Positions 7,118 through 16,572 of a stretch of 64,000 nt of DNA are shown here, piece after piece. The stretch is taken from contig NZ_FNSV01000005.1 of assembly GCF_900105905.1 (NCBI RefSeq), positions 1,178,001 to 1,242,000 on the forward strand, given 5' to 3'. Each line of letters starts with the position of its first letter. The stretch's first letter is position 1. The DNA is from Rhodococcus koreensis (GTDB lineage Bacteria > Actinomycetota > Actinomycetes > Mycobacteriales > Mycobacteriaceae). Position numbers and translations under genes: made by a program. The notes below the pieces were generated by a model. It was not told the DNA's origin, searched no databases, and saw nothing but the letters and a program-made list of their open reading frames with translations.

Positions 7118-8452
7118 GTGACCGCACGTCAGGGCATCTCGGTGTACCGTGCCGTGGTGTTCCTTCGACAACTCGAACCGCGCACCGGGCGGACTGCCAA
7201 CGAGGTAATCAACTTCGCGCTGTGGCCGATCGCCGTCATGACCGTGCTGCATCGAGTGGTCGTCAAGGCGGTCAACGGGTACATCACCGACGACTTCCGG
7301 CCGGTCTACAACGCAGCGCTGGCCTTCCTCAACGGGCGTCCCGTCTACACCGCCAACTTCAACTGGGTCGATCCGCACTACCTGTATCCGCCGTCCGGGA
7401 CGCTGCTGATGGCGCCGATCGCGGTGATCGACCCCGAGAAGTCCCGCTGGTTGTTCATCATCGCGAACGCGATCGCCATCGTGATCGCGCTGTACCTGCT
7501 GCTGCGGCTGTTCGGCCTGGGATTGAACTCCATCGCGGCCCCGATCCTGCTGCTCGCCACGTTCTCGTCCGAGACCGTCACCAATACCCTGGTCTTCACC
7601 AACATCAACGGTCTCGTCCTGCTGGGCGAGATCGCGTTCCTGGTGTTGCTCATGAAGCGCAAGGACATGTGGTCCGGCGTCGCCATCGGGTTGACGTTCG
7701 CGGTCAAACCGATCCTCGCCCCACTTCTGCTGCTGCCTCTGGTGCGCGGACAGTGGAAGGTGTTCGTCACCGCGATCGGCATCCCCCTGATCCTCACCGC
7801 CGTCGCGTGGCCGCTGTCCGCGGACCCGATGGACTTCGTGCACCACACGGTGCCGTACCTGATGGAGTCGCGCGACTACTTCAACAGCGCGATCGTCGGC
7901 AACGGCAAGTATTACGGTCTGCCCACCGGCGTGATCTGGGCGCTGCGCGGCGTCTTCGCCGCCATCGTGCTCTCGTCGCTGTGGCTGCTCCACCGCTTCT
8001 ACCGCCACGACGAACTGTTCTTCGTGGTCACCACGTCCGGGGTTCTGCTGACCGCGTCGTGGCTGCTCGGCTCGCTGGGCCAGATGTACTACTCGATGAT
8101 GCTGTTCCCGCTCCTGATGTCCGTGGTGCTGAAGAATTCGGTGATGCGGAACTGGCCGGCGTGGCTGGCCGTGTACGGCTTCATGAGCTACGACAGCTGG
8201 CTGTCGAGCCGGTTCATCGAGGCCGGCCGGACCGCCGAGTACATGAAGACCACGCTGGGGTGGAGTCTGATGCTCCTCGTGATCTTCGGTGTGCTCACCG
8301 TCCGCTACGTCACGGCGCGACGCGAAGGCCGCCTCGACCGGGGCATCGATCCGGCGTTCCTCCTCGAACCGGGCGAGAAGGCCCCCGAGACTCCGCGGGA
8401 GCCGGAACCGGACCGGCAGCCGCACATCGAGTCGGCCGCCGCCAAGACGTAG
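7118..8452 (+). CDS. aftC: Arabinofuranosyltransferase AftC
   Basis: 444-residue GT-C type polytopic membrane protein. The TDDF motif (residues 57-60) in the first extracytoplasmic loop is the acidic site expected for a decaprenyl-phospho-arabinose glycosyltransferase; PHYLYPPSGTLLMAP and ETVTNTLVFTNINGLVLL are almost identical to the mycobacterial AftC (Rv2673) as I remember it. About eleven hydrophobic segments follow. AftC adds alpha-1,3 arabinofuranose branches to arabinogalactan and lipoarabinomannan using decaprenylphosphoryl arabinose. The C-terminal 60 residues are hydrophilic and proline/glutamate rich. Start GTG at 7118, 34 bases after the hydrolase. Placement matches Rv2672-Rv2673-Rv2674. 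Confidence 0.93.
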   Translation: MTARQGISVYRAVVFLRQLEPRTGRTANEVINFALWPIAVMTVLHRVVVKAVNGYITDDFRPVYNAALAFLNGRPVYTANFNWVDPHYLYPPSGTLLMAPIAVIDPEKSRWLFIIANAIAIVIALYLLLRLFGLGLNSIAAPILLLATFSSETVTNTLVFTNINGLVLLGEIAFLVLLMKRKDMWSGVAIGLTFAVKPILAPLLLLPLVRGQWKVFVTAIGIPLILTAVAWPLSADPMDFVHHTVPYLMESRDYFNSAIVGNGKYYGLPTGVIWALRGVFAAIVLSSLWLLHRFYRHDELFFVVTTSGVLLTASWLLGSLGQMYYSMMLFPLLMSVVLKNSVMRNWPAWLAVYGFMSYDSWLSSRFIEAGRTAEYMKTTLGWSLMLLVIFGVLTVRYVTARREGRLDRGIDPAFLLEPGEKAPETPREPEPDRQPHIESAAAKT

Positions 8453-8498
8453 CTCTGTCACACGCCGGGGCCTCACGGCCGGAACCGGCGAAACGTAT

Positions 8499-8504
8499 TA
8501 GCGT
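8499..8504 (+). promoter_or_regulatory. -10 element of msrB, leaderless
   Basis: TAGCGT, six bases before the ATG at 8511. The GGAG next to the ATG is too close (2 bases) to act as a ribosome-binding site, so a leaderless mRNA is likely. Confidence 0.5.
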
Positions 8505-8510
8505 GGAGCC

Positions 8511-8948
8511 ATGAGTTCGCAGCAGCAGGATCCCACGCAGTCCGCCCCGAAGGTTGCTCTCTCCGACAGCGAGTGGCGCGAGAAACTGACTCCCGAGGAG
8601 TACGCGGTGCTGCGCCAGGCCGGCACCGAGCGCCCCTTCGTCGGCGAATACACCGACACCAAGACGGAAGGCGTCTACCACTGCCGGGCCTGTGGCGCCG
8701 AACTGTTCCGCAGCACCGAGAAGTTCGAATCGCACTGCGGGTGGCCGTCGTTCTTCGACCCGTCCGACTCGGACGCCGTCATCCTCCGCGAGGACACCTC
8801 GCTGGGCATGCGCCGCGTCGAGGTGGTCTGCGCGACGTGCCACAGCCACCTCGGCCACGTCTTCGAGGGCGAGGGCTACCCCACCCCCACCGATCAGCGG
8901 TACTGCATCAATTCGATCTCGCTGGTTCTGGAACCGGCCGGCGAATGA
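8511..8948 (+). CDS. msrB: Peptide-methionine (R)-S-oxide reductase MsrB
   Basis: 145 residues, full-length MsrB. Zinc-binding pairs CRAC (58, 61) and CATC (107, 110), HCGWPSFF (75-82), HLGHVFEGEG (113-120) and the catalytic Cys132 in RYCINSISL. It reduces methionine-R-sulfoxide in proteins in the cytoplasm, with thioredoxin as reductant. Its last 41 bases overlap the 3' end of the convergent molybdopterin reductase gene, a possible source of antisense interference. Confidence 0.96.
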   Translation: MSSQQQDPTQSAPKVALSDSEWREKLTPEEYAVLRQAGTERPFVGEYTDTKTEGVYHCRACGAELFRSTEKFESHCGWPSFFDPSDSDAVILREDTSLGMRRVEVVCATCHSHLGHVFEGEGYPTPTDQRYCINSISLVLEPAGE

Positions 8949-11256
8949 TCGCGGGCGGATCGAACGCCCGGATCGGCGGCAGCTCGCCGTCGTAGCGTTC
9001 GATCTGCACGAGCACGTGCTGGCCCGTGCAGCCGTGGGCGAGTGACGACGTCCCCACGTCCGGGGTCAGCACGTTCGGGTTCCCGTGCACGCAGAGCGAA
9101 TCCGGGTCGGTCGCGTCCAGCGGGTCGTACCAGGCCCCCGTCGACAGCTGCACCACCGCGCGGCGGACACCCTCGTCCACCACCACACCGGCGAGGCACG
9201 CGCCCCGGTCGTTGAACACGCGGACGACGTCGCCGCCGGTCAGTCCGCGGTCGGCGGCGTCGTCCGGATGGATGCGCAGCGGTTCGCGGCCCCGGATCTT
9301 CGACTTCTGGCTGGTGCCGCCGTGATCGAGTTGGCTGTGCAGGCGGGTGCGTGGCTGGTTGGCGATCAGATGCAGCGGGAACTGCCGGGCCCGCGGGCCG
9401 CAGAGCCACTCCTCCGGCTCGTACCAGCGGGGGTGGCCGGCGCAGTCGTCGTAGCCGAATCCGTCGATGTCCTCGGAGAAGATCTCGATCCGCCCGCTCG
9501 GGGTGCCGAGCGGGAACTTCACCGGATCCGCCCGGAAGTCGCCGAACAGGATCAGGTCGTCCTCGGTCCGCATCCGCACGTGGCCCTGCGTCCAGAAGTC
9601 GTCGAAACTCGGCGCCGGTCCGCCGTCCGCCCGGACGAAGTCCCGCCACTGCCCATACAGGTGCTCGAGCCACTGCCCGGACGTGCGGCCCTCGGTGAAC
9701 TTCTCGCCGACACCCAGTTTCCGGGCGACGGCGGCGAACGTGTCGTAGTCGTCCTGCGCGTCGGCGTACGGCGTCACCGCGGCGTGCATGGCGACGAGCA
9801 GCGGATCGTTGCGGGTGCAGCTGATGTCGGCCCGCTCGAGCGACGTGGTGGACGGGACGACGATGTCCGCGTGCCGGGCCATCGGCGTCCAGTAGGGGTC
9901 GTGGACGACGATCGTGTCGGGCCGGGCCAGTGCGCGGCGCAGACGCGGAATGTCCTGATGGTGGTGGAACGGGTTGCCGCCCGCCCAGTACAGCATCTTG
10001 ATGTCCGGGTACGTCAGACGCTGACCGTCGTAGTCGAACGGGGCGCCCGGGTTCAGGAGCATGTCCGAGACCGCGGCCACGGGGATGAAGTCGCGGACCG
10101 GGTTCAGACCCTGAGGAAGCGTGGGCAGCGGGTACGGGACCGGGGCGAGCCCGGGCTCGTTCATGGAACCGTAGCCGTGACCGAAACCTCCACCGGGAAG
10201 GCCGATCTGGCCCAGCATCGCGGCGAGGGTGACCCCCATCCACGGGGCCTGCTCGCCGTGCCGGACCCGCTGCAGCGACCAGGTGACGGTCACCATCGTC
10301 CGGCCCGCCGCCATCCGCCGGGCGAGGGCCACCAGGTCCGGGGCGGCGATGCCGGAGATCTGCTCCGCCCAGGCCGGCGACTTCGGGACACCGTCGGAGC
10401 GTCCGAGCAGGTAGTCCTCGAAGCGGTCGTAGCCGACGCAGTGGCTGGCGAGGAACGCCGTGTCGTGCAGGCCTTCCGACGCGAGAACATATGCGAGGGC
10501 CAGCATGATCGCGACATCGGTGCCGGGCACCGGCGCATGCCGTTCGGCGACGCCGTGCACGTCGTCGCTCAACGGACTGAACGACACGACGGATCCGCCG
10601 CGCCGCCGCAGGGCATCGAGGGCGTCACGGGTGGGGTGGTCGCTGGTGCCGCCGTGATTGACGCCGGTGTTCTTGAGGGGGACGCCGCCGAAGCACACCA
10701 TGACGTCGGTGTGCTCGGCGATGAGCCTCCAGGACGTGGAGCGGGCGAACATCTTCCAGTGCGTGCCCACCACCCGGGGCATGACGACGCCCGTCGCGCC
10801 CAGCGAGTAGCTGTGCACCGAACGGGTGTAGCCGCCGAGGGTGTTCAGGAACCGGTGCACCTGGCTCTGCGCGTGGTGGAACCGGCCCGCGCTGGCCCAC
10901 CCGTACGAACCGCCGTAGATCGCGCTGTTGCCGTGGGTGTCGACCACCCTGCGCAGTTCGTTCGCCAGCCGCTGGGTCAGCTCCTCCCAGTCGACCGGCA
11001 CGAACTCGTCGGAGCCGCGGGAGGTGCTCGGTCCCGGGCCGTTCTCGAGCCACCCCCGGCGCACGACCGGACCGGTGATCCGCGCCTTGGTTCGGACCGA
11101 CCCGGCGAGGTTGCCCAGCACCGGTGACGGGTCGGCGTCACCGGTGTACGGGTGCGCGGCCACGACGTCGCCGTCGGCGACCTCGGCCTCGAACATGCCC
11201 CAGTGCGACATGTGCTGGTAGCGGGGCGCCCTGTGGGCCCCGTCGGCGTCACTCAT
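8908..11256 (-). CDS. Cytoplasmic molybdopterin S-/N-oxide reductase (BisC/TorA/DMSO reductase family)
   Basis: 782 residues of the DMSO reductase family. GGSYGWASAGRFHH places a serine (Ser117) at the molybdenum-ligand position, as in TorA, DorA and BisC. Other family features are MCFGGVPLKNTGVN, the substrate-pocket SMNEPG and the terminal ACEAGV-like cofactor segment ending in STGAWYDP and GTSSLAHGCTGQ. There is no Tat signal, no [4Fe-4S] N-terminal cysteine set and no adjacent cytochrome subunit, so it is more like cytoplasmic BisC than periplasmic TorA. Likely substrates are biotin sulfoxide or free methionine-S-sulfoxide; BisC of mycobacteria acts on the latter. The gene position, convergent with msrB, supports sulfoxide repair. 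Substrate is inferred. Confidence 0.85.
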   Translation of the reverse strand: MSDADGAHRAPRYQHMSHWGMFEAEVADGDVVAAHPYTGDADPSPVLGNLAGSVRTKARITGPVVRRGWLENGPGPSTSRGSDEFVPVDWEELTQRLANELRRVVDTHGNSAIYGGSYGWASAGRFHHAQSQVHRFLNTLGGYTRSVHSYSLGATGVVMPRVVGTHWKMFARSTSWRLIAEHTDVMVCFGGVPLKNTGVNHGGTSDHPTRDALDALRRRGGSVVSFSPLSDDVHGVAERHAPVPGTDVAIMLALAYVLASEGLHDTAFLASHCVGYDRFEDYLLGRSDGVPKSPAWAEQISGIAAPDLVALARRMAAGRTMVTVTWSLQRVRHGEQAPWMGVTLAAMLGQIGLPGGGFGHGYGSMNEPGLAPVPYPLPTLPQGLNPVRDFIPVAAVSDMLLNPGAPFDYDGQRLTYPDIKMLYWAGGNPFHHHQDIPRLRRALARPDTIVVHDPYWTPMARHADIVVPSTTSLERADISCTRNDPLLVAMHAAVTPYADAQDDYDTFAAVARKLGVGEKFTEGRTSGQWLEHLYGQWRDFVRADGGPAPSFDDFWTQGHVRMRTEDDLILFGDFRADPVKFPLGTPSGRIEIFSEDIDGFGYDDCAGHPRWYEPEEWLCGPRARQFPLHLIANQPRTRLHSQLDHGGTSQKSKIRGREPLRIHPDDAADRGLTGGDVVRVFNDRGACLAGVVVDEGVRRAVVQLSTGAWYDPLDATDPDSLCVHGNPNVLTPDVGTSSLAHGCTGQHVLVQIERYDGELPPIRAFDPPAIIRRPVPEPARSN

Positions 11257-11271
11257 TTCTCGTGCGTCAGA

Positions 11272-11967
11272 TCACGGCAGAGCCGCGACGAGCTTCTCCA
11301 CATCCACCCGCGGGCCGGTGAAGAACGGCACCTCCTCGCGGACGTGCAGCCGGGCCTCGGTGGCGCGCAGGTCGCGCATGAGGTCCACGATGCGGTACAG
11401 CTCGGGCGCCTCGAACGCGAGAATCCACTCGTAGTCGCCGAGCGCGAACGCCGGCACGGTGTTGGCGCGCACGTCCTTGTAGGTGCGGGCCGCCATGCCG
11501 TGGTCGGCGAGCATCTTCCGGCGCTCGTCGTCGGGCAGCAGGTACCACTCGTAGGAGCGGACGAACGGGTACACGCAGATGTAGTTGCCCGGATCCTCGC
11601 CTGCCAGGAACGCCGGGATGTGGCTCTTGTTGAATTCGGCCGGACGGTGGCACGCGACGTTGCTCCACACGGGCTTGCTCACGCGGCCCAGGGCGGTGGT
11701 GCGGCGGAAGTCGGCGTACGTCGCCTGCAGGGCCTCGATACTCGCCGAGTGCGTCCAGATCATGAAGTCGGCGTCGGCGCGCAGTCCCGCCACGTCGTAG
11801 AGCCCGCGCACCACGACACCCTTCTCGGCCTGAGCTTCGAAGAAGATCCGTGCCTCCTTGATCACAGCTTCCCGGTCGTCCCCGAGTACACCGGGTTCCA
11901 CCTGGAACACCGAGAACATGAGGTAGCGGATTTCAGAATTCAATGCGTCGAAGTCGAGGCGTGCCAT
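11272..11967 (-). CDS. hemQ: Coproheme decarboxylase HemQ (ChdC)
   Basis: 231 residues of the chlorite dismutase family. The actinobacterial catalytic tyrosine is present as Tyr133 in [12 protein letters not shown], and the proximal haem histidine is probably His156 in DHGMAAR. HemQ decarboxylates coproheme to haem b using peroxide, the last step of the coproporphyrin-dependent pathway. ATG at 11967 gives the typical [10 protein letters not shown] start; an upstream in-frame ATG at 12075 would reach into hemY. It follows hemY by four bases (11968-11971) and the three genes form a hemE-hemY-hemQ operon as in M. tuberculosis. Confidence 0.95.
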   Translation of the reverse strand: MARLDFDALNSEIRYLMFSVFQVEPGVLGDDREAVIKEARIFFEAQAEKGVVVRGLYDVAGLRADADFMIWTHSASIEALQATYADFRRTTALGRVSKPVWSNVACHRPAEFNKSHIPAFLAGEDPGNYICVYPFVRSYEWYLLPDDERRKMLADHGMAARTYKDVRANTVPAFALGDYEWILAFEAPELYRIVDLMRDLRATEARLHVREEVPFFTGPRVDVEKLVAALP

Positions 11968-11971
11968 GGGT

Positions 11972-13333
11972 CTATCGTGCCACTCGCCCGGAGAGCCGTG
12001 CAGCCGCCGTCGTCGCAGCGGCCACGCACGCGGGTACACCCACCCCCCGCAGGAGCGCCCCGGACACCTCGACACCGTCCAGACCTGCGATTTCCTGCTC
12101 GATCACCGCCACCCGCTCGAGGTGGCCGGGACCGTACTGCGGCAGTCCGCCGTGCCAGCGCTGGACGTGCGCGGCGACGGGCTCCGCGGACACCCCGGTG
12201 ACGGTCGCGAGGTCGCGCCGGGCCGCGGCGATCAGCTCGTCGTCGGGTGCGTCGACGACGGCGGCGTCGCCGAACCGTCCGAACGATGCCCGCACGAGGG
12301 TGACCTCCCGCTCGGCGAGGTGCGGCCACTTGCGGCTCGACAGCGTGAACGCCTTCGCGCCGAGCGACGTGTCGGTGGCGACCAGGATCCCGGAGTTCTG
12401 CGGGATGTCGGTGCCGGCAGGCAGGGCCAGCGCGACGACGGCCGAGGAGGCCAGCGGGATGTCGGCGGCGGCCGCCGACGCGCGGGGGGCGACGCCGGCG
12501 AGCAGTTCGGCGAGCTGCGGAGCGGGCACGGCGAGCACGACACCGTCCACCCGGCCCACCGGGTCCGCCGACCAGCCGTCGCCGTCGCGGTCGAGCGCTT
12601 CTATTCGCTCGTGCACGATCTCTGCGCCCGCGGCGTCCGTCAGGGCGCGCAGCAGGACGCCGTAGCCGTCGCGCAGCGCCCCGAACACCGGTCCTGCAGC
12701 GCGAGGGGGAAGTGCCTCCGCCACGGCCGCGGACAGGCTCGTGGCACCGCGGTCGAGGGCGGCCGCGAGGGTGGGGAGGGCGGCGCGGACACCGATGGTG
12801 TCCGCCAGCCCCGAATAGACCCCTCCGAGAAGCGGATCCACCGACCGCCGGACCACCTGCGCACCGAACCGGTCGCCGACCAGCGCACCGACGGAGACGT
12901 CGTCACCCGGCGTCCAGTCGAGGGGCACCGTCCGCTCCCCCGCCACCCGCGCGAGGGTCCGTTCGTCGACGAGGCCCCGGAGGCTGTTCTCGTCCGCGGG
13001 GATCCCCATGAGGGTGTCGGCGGGCAGCGGGTGCAGAGCGTTCTCGGACCAGATGAGCGGACGCAGCCCCGCCGGATACACGAGCTGGTCGGCGAGACCG
13101 AGTTCGCCGAGCAGGGCAGGCAGTTCCGGGCGCCGCGCGATGAAGGCTTCCGCCCCGACGTCGACGGGTTCCCCGGCCAGATCCACCGTGCGCAGCTTGC
13201 CCCCGAGCCGCTGCGCGCCGTCGGCGACGACGATCCGGGCACCGGCGCCGAGCCGTTGCCGCAGGCGGTACGCGGCAACGAGCCCGGAGATGCCGCCGCC
13301 GACGACGAGTACGTTCGGCGACGACCCGGTCAC
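11972..13333 (-). CDS. hemY: Coproporphyrinogen III oxidase HemY (protoporphyrinogen-oxidase-like)
   Basis: 453 residues. FAD-binding [13 protein letters not shown] near the N terminus, the second nucleotide segment [13 protein letters not shown], and the terminal [13 protein letters not shown] that completes the flavin site in HemY enzymes. In Gram-positives HemY oxidises coproporphyrinogen III to coproporphyrin III with oxygen. Start is GTG at 13333, which overlaps the hemE stop by four bases (GTGA), so translation is coupled. No ferrochelatase (hemH/cpfC) is in the window. Confidence 0.94.
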   Translation of the reverse strand: MTGSSPNVLVVGGGISGLVAAYRLRQRLGAGARIVVADGAQRLGGKLRTVDLAGEPVDVGAEAFIARRPELPALLGELGLADQLVYPAGLRPLIWSENALHPLPADTLMGIPADENSLRGLVDERTLARVAGERTVPLDWTPGDDVSVGALVGDRFGAQVVRRSVDPLLGGVYSGLADTIGVRAALPTLAAALDRGATSLSAAVAEALPPRAAGPVFGALRDGYGVLLRALTDAAGAEIVHERIEALDRDGDGWSADPVGRVDGVVLAVPAPQLAELLAGVAPRASAAAADIPLASSAVVALALPAGTDIPQNSGILVATDTSLGAKAFTLSSRKWPHLAEREVTLVRASFGRFGDAAVVDAPDDELIAAARRDLATVTGVSAEPVAAHVQRWHGGLPQYGPGHLERVAVIEQEIAGLDGVEVSGALLRGVGVPACVAAATTAAARLSGRVAR

Positions 13334-14427
13334 AGGGAATGCACCAACTCGACCAGCGCGGTCAGCGCGCCCGGGTCGGTATCGGGCAGGACGCCGTGCC
13401 CGAGGTTGAAGATGTGTCCCGTCGCGCCTGCGGCGAGGGCGGCGTCGGCCTCCGCGGTGATGCGGCGGACCTGCTTCTCGACGGCCGCCGGTCCCGCGAA
13501 CAGCACCGCGGGGTCGAGGTTGCCCTGCAGCGCCTTGCCCGGGCCGACCCGGCGCGCCGCGACGTCCAGGGGGATGCGCCAGTCGACGCCGACCACGTCG
13601 GCGCCCGCCTCGCCCATCGCGCCGAGCAGTTCACCGGTTCCGACACCGAAGTGGATCCGCGGCACCTTCGCGCTCGCCACCTCGGCGAACACCCGCTCGG
13701 AGTGCGGCAGCACGAATTCGCGGTACTCGGCCAGCGACAGCGCACCCGCCCACGAGTCGAACAGCTGGATCGCGTCGACGCCGGCGCGCAGCTGGGTCTG
13801 CAGGAACGTGATGGTGGTGTCGGCGAGCGTGCCGAGCAGCGCGTGCCACGTCTTCGGGTCGGAGTGCATCAGCGCCTTCGTGCGCTCGTGATTGCGGCTC
13901 GGTCCGCCCTCGACCAGGTACGACGCGAGGGTGAACGGGGCGCCGGCGAAGCCGATCAGCGGCGTCGACCCGAGTTCCGCGGTGAGCAGCTGCACGGCCT
14001 GCGCGACGGCACCGACCTCCTCGGGCACGAGCCGGGGCAGGGCTGCGACGTCCGCGATCGACCGGACCGGATTCGCGACGACGGGACCGGTGCCGGCCAC
14101 GATGTCGAGATCGATGCCGGCCGCCTTCAGCGGCACCACGATGTCGGAGAACAGGATCGCGGCGTCGACCCCGTGCCTGCGCACGGGCTGCATGGTGATC
14201 TCGCAGACCAGTGCCGGATCGAAGCACGACTCGAGCATGCCGATCCCCGACCGGATCTCGCGGTACTCGGGAAGCGAGCGGCCCGCCTGCCGCATGAACC
14301 ACACCGGGCGTCGGCCGGGAGCGCGGCCTCCCGCGGCCGCCAGGAGGGGTGCGTCGGGGAGCACCCGCCTCGCGGCGTACGTCGCCCGTTCGCTCATGCC
14401 TGCATTGGTGCTTTCCAACCCGCTCAT
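13330..14427 (-). CDS. hemE: Uroporphyrinogen decarboxylase
   Basis: 365 residues. The N-terminal signature [16 protein letters not shown], the FSDIVVPL segment with the catalytic Asp, and [17 protein letters not shown] are diagnostic, as is [12 protein letters not shown] at the C terminus. It decarboxylates uroporphyrinogen III four times to coproporphyrinogen III. Start at 14427 has GAGGA just upstream; an internal ATG at 14397 would lose only ten residues. First gene of hemE-hemY-hemQ, divergent from the DUF3000 gene; the 131-base gap must hold both promoters. Confidence 0.95.
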   Translation of the reverse strand: MSGLESTNAGMSERATYAARRVLPDAPLLAAAGGRAPGRRPVWFMRQAGRSLPEYREIRSGIGMLESCFDPALVCEITMQPVRRHGVDAAILFSDIVVPLKAAGIDLDIVAGTGPVVANPVRSIADVAALPRLVPEEVGAVAQAVQLLTAELGSTPLIGFAGAPFTLASYLVEGGPSRNHERTKALMHSDPKTWHALLGTLADTTITFLQTQLRAGVDAIQLFDSWAGALSLAEYREFVLPHSERVFAEVASAKVPRIHFGVGTGELLGAMGEAGADVVGVDWRIPLDVAARRVGPGKALQGNLDPAVLFAGPAAVEKQVRRITAEADAALAAGATGHIFNLGHGVLPDTDPGALTALVELVHSL

Positions 14428-14544
14428 CGGTCCTCGCGCTCTCTGCCTGCTCGAATTTCGGCAGCTCTCATGCTGCCATGCCGCGGCTCCGCCGCCGATC
14501 GGCCCTGCTCGGCGCGCCTCCGACGAGATGCGTGGGTCCGGGTC

Positions 14545-14550
14545 TAACGT
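14545..14550 (+). promoter_or_regulatory. -10 element of the DUF3000 gene, near-leaderless
   Basis: TAACGT, eight bases before the GTG at 14559. Fits TANNNT with a start at or near the start codon. Confidence 0.4.
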
Positions 14551-14558
14551 CCCGGGCT

Positions 14559-15152
14559 GTGACGACTTCGGGATCGCCCGCCGAACCGGCCGAGTTCCGC
14601 GCCGCCGTCGAAGCGATGAATTCCGCGCAGGTCCGCGCGGACATCGAGCTGGGTCCCATCCGGCCCCCGCAACGACTCGCGCCGTTCAGCTACGCCGTCG
14701 GCGCCGAGGTCGTGCACGAGGACACCGGGGTCGTCGCCGAGCAGAGCGAGGGTGACGCGTTCGGCAGATTGATCCTCCTGTTCGACCCCGAGGGCGACGA
14801 GGCCTGGAACGGCACGATGCGGCTGGTCGCCTACATTCAGGCCGACCTGGACGCCGCCGTGGCGTCCGACCCCCTGCTTCCCGAGGTGGCGTGGAGCTGG
14901 CTCGTCGACGCGCTGGAGTCGCGCCACGAACCCCTCAACGCGCTCGGCGGGACCGTGACCGCGACGACGTCGGTGCGGTACGGCGACATCGCCGGTCCCC
15001 CGCATGCGCATCAGCTGGAGCTGCGCGCGTCGTGGACGGCGACGTCGGTCGAACTGGCCGCGCACGTCGAGGCGTTCTGCGAGGTGCTGGCGTACGCGGC
15101 CGGTCTGCCGCCCGCCGGGGTGGCGCAGCTGAAGACGCTCGGCGGCAAGTAG
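14559..15152 (+). CDS. DUF3000 family protein
   Basis: 197 residues, soluble, no catalytic motif that I recognise. Family members stand next to hemE and RNase D in many actinobacteria (Rv2680 in M. tuberculosis). GTG at 14559 ([10 protein letters not shown]) is chosen because a -10 element lies just upstream, and the alternative start at 14349 would read through the hemE promoter. The stop codon touches the stop of the convergent esterase gene. Confidence 0.85.
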   Translation: MTTSGSPAEPAEFRAAVEAMNSAQVRADIELGPIRPPQRLAPFSYAVGAEVVHEDTGVVAEQSEGDAFGRLILLFDPEGDEAWNGTMRLVAYIQADLDAAVASDPLLPEVAWSWLVDALESRHEPLNALGGTVTATTSVRYGDIAGPPHAHQLELRASWTATSVELAAHVEAFCEVLAYAAGLPPAGVAQLKTLGGK

Positions 15153-16403
15153 TCATGCCGATTCCGTGCCCGCCGCGGGGACGTCGGTGGTGGCGCTGCG
15201 CGACCATTCCAGGAACCGCCCGACCGCCTGCGTGACCGAGATGCTGCGGATCGAGGGGAACACGTCGAACGCGTGCTGCGCGCCCTTCAGTTCCGCGTAG
15301 ACGACGGGGTTGCCGGACACCTGCCGGAGTTCGTCGACGAAGATCCGCGCCTCGGCGACGGGAATGAGCGAATCACTCGTCCCGTGGATCACGAAGAACG
15401 GCGGTGCGTCCGCCCGGAGGTGCGCGAGCGGCGACGCGGCCCGGTAGTCGTCGGGGAACGCGGCGTTCTTGCCGAGCACCATCGGCATCAGTCCGGAGTG
15501 CACGCGCTGGAGGACGGCCTTGATTCCGGTGTCGCCGGCGAAGTCGTAGACGCCGTAGTAGGGCACACACGCCTGGACCGACGTGTCGACGTCCTCGAAT
15601 CCGGGCTGCAGCCGGCTGTCGTTCGCGGTGAGGCCGACCATGGCGGCGAGGTGGCCGCCCGCGGAACCGCCGGTGACGGCGATGAAGTCGGGGTTGCCGC
15701 CGTACTCCTCGACGTGCTCCCGGAGCCAGGCCAGGGCCTGCTTGATCGCGATCAGGTGTTCCGGCCATTTCGCCTTCGGCGACAGCGGGTAGTTGACGGC
15801 CGCGCACACCCACCCCCGCGAGGCCATCTCGAGCATCAGCGGCAGACCCTGCTGGTCCTTGTTCCCGATCACCCAGCCTCCGCCGTGGATCTGGAGGAGG
15901 ACCGGGCTCTTCGACGGCAGGTCCTGCCGGTGGTAGATGTCGAGGCGGGCCCGGCGCCCGCCCGGCCCGTACGCGAGGTTGCGGACCCGGGTGACGGCCT
16001 TGTTCCGCATCCAGAACGGGTTGAGGAGTTGCCGCCACACGGGTCGCCCGGGATGGTCGATGGCGTGGTCGCGGTCGGTGTAGTTCTCGCCGAGCGTCTC
16101 GACGAGCGCGGATTCGGCTTCGGCTCCGGCGCCCCGGCCGGTCGCGATGACGGCGGCGAGCCCGGCGGCGGAGGCGGCGGCCAGTGCGAGACCGACACGG
16201 TCGCTGCGGGTCCGCGTTCCGTGACGGGCCGCGTGCTGGGCGGCGTCGGCGGCGGTCACGGCGAGGAGGTGGGGTGCGAGTTCGGTGGTCAGCCACCCCG
16301 AGAAGAACGCGACCACCGAGGTGGGCGCACCGGGCAGGGGACGCAGGGCGTTGGCGGCGAGTGCGGCGCCGACGGCCTGCCGGAGAACGAAGCCTCGGGT
16401 CAT
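15153..16403 (-). CDS. Alpha/beta hydrolase, HSL-type esterase/lipase
   Basis: 416 residues. Oxyanion motif HGGGW (173-177) and nucleophile elbow GGSAGG (Ser247) mark a class IV (hormone-sensitive lipase-like) carboxylesterase; the triad is completed by Asp in HGTSDSLIPV and His in GAQHAFD. The first 90 residues are hydrophobic and alanine-rich, suggesting a membrane-associated region. It resembles LipO-type proteins of mycobacteria. ATG at 16403 is used; GGGAGGT sits almost at the ATG. A KstR-type box (16415-16428) lies 11 bases upstream, and the divergent WS/DGAT gene has a second box, so both probably respond to the same regulator. Confidence 0.85.
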   Translation of the reverse strand: MTRGFVLRQAVGAALAANALRPLPGAPTSVVAFFSGWLTTELAPHLLAVTAADAAQHAARHGTRTRSDRVGLALAAASAAGLAAVIATGRGAGAEAESALVETLGENYTDRDHAIDHPGRPVWRQLLNPFWMRNKAVTRVRNLAYGPGGRRARLDIYHRQDLPSKSPVLLQIHGGGWVIGNKDQQGLPLMLEMASRGWVCAAVNYPLSPKAKWPEHLIAIKQALAWLREHVEEYGGNPDFIAVTGGSAGGHLAAMVGLTANDSRLQPGFEDVDTSVQACVPYYGVYDFAGDTGIKAVLQRVHSGLMPMVLGKNAAFPDDYRAASPLAHLRADAPPFFVIHGTSDSLIPVAEARIFVDELRQVSGNPVVYAELKGAQHAFDVFPSIRSISVTQAVGRFLEWSRSATTDVPAAGTESA

Positions 16404-16414
16404 ACCTCCCACCG

Positions 16415-16428
16415 TAGAACATGTTCTA
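16415..16428. promoter_or_regulatory. KstR-type operator in front of the esterase gene
   Basis: TAGAACATGTTCTA, a perfect 14-base palindrome that matches the published KstR consensus TNNAACNNGTTNNA at every fixed position. It is 11 bases before the minus-strand start at 16403, where a bound repressor would block transcription. Confidence 0.7.
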
Positions 16429-16546
16429 ATCGGGCGGTTGCGCGCCCCACACCCCTGCGCGGGCGGATCGAGAACGGCACCGAGCGCCGCCTCGTCGGCC
16501 CACCGTCGCGCGGACCTCGCGGTTCCGCGATTCGTTGGACCAGATT

Positions 16547-16562
16547 CTAGAACGTGTTCTAG
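16547..16562. promoter_or_regulatory. KstR-type operator in front of the WS/DGAT gene
   Basis: CTAGAACGTGTTCTAG, a perfect 16-base palindrome containing the KstR consensus at 16548-16561. It ends 10 bases before the ATG at 16573. Confidence 0.75.
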
Positions 16563-16572
16563 TATCGGTTTC

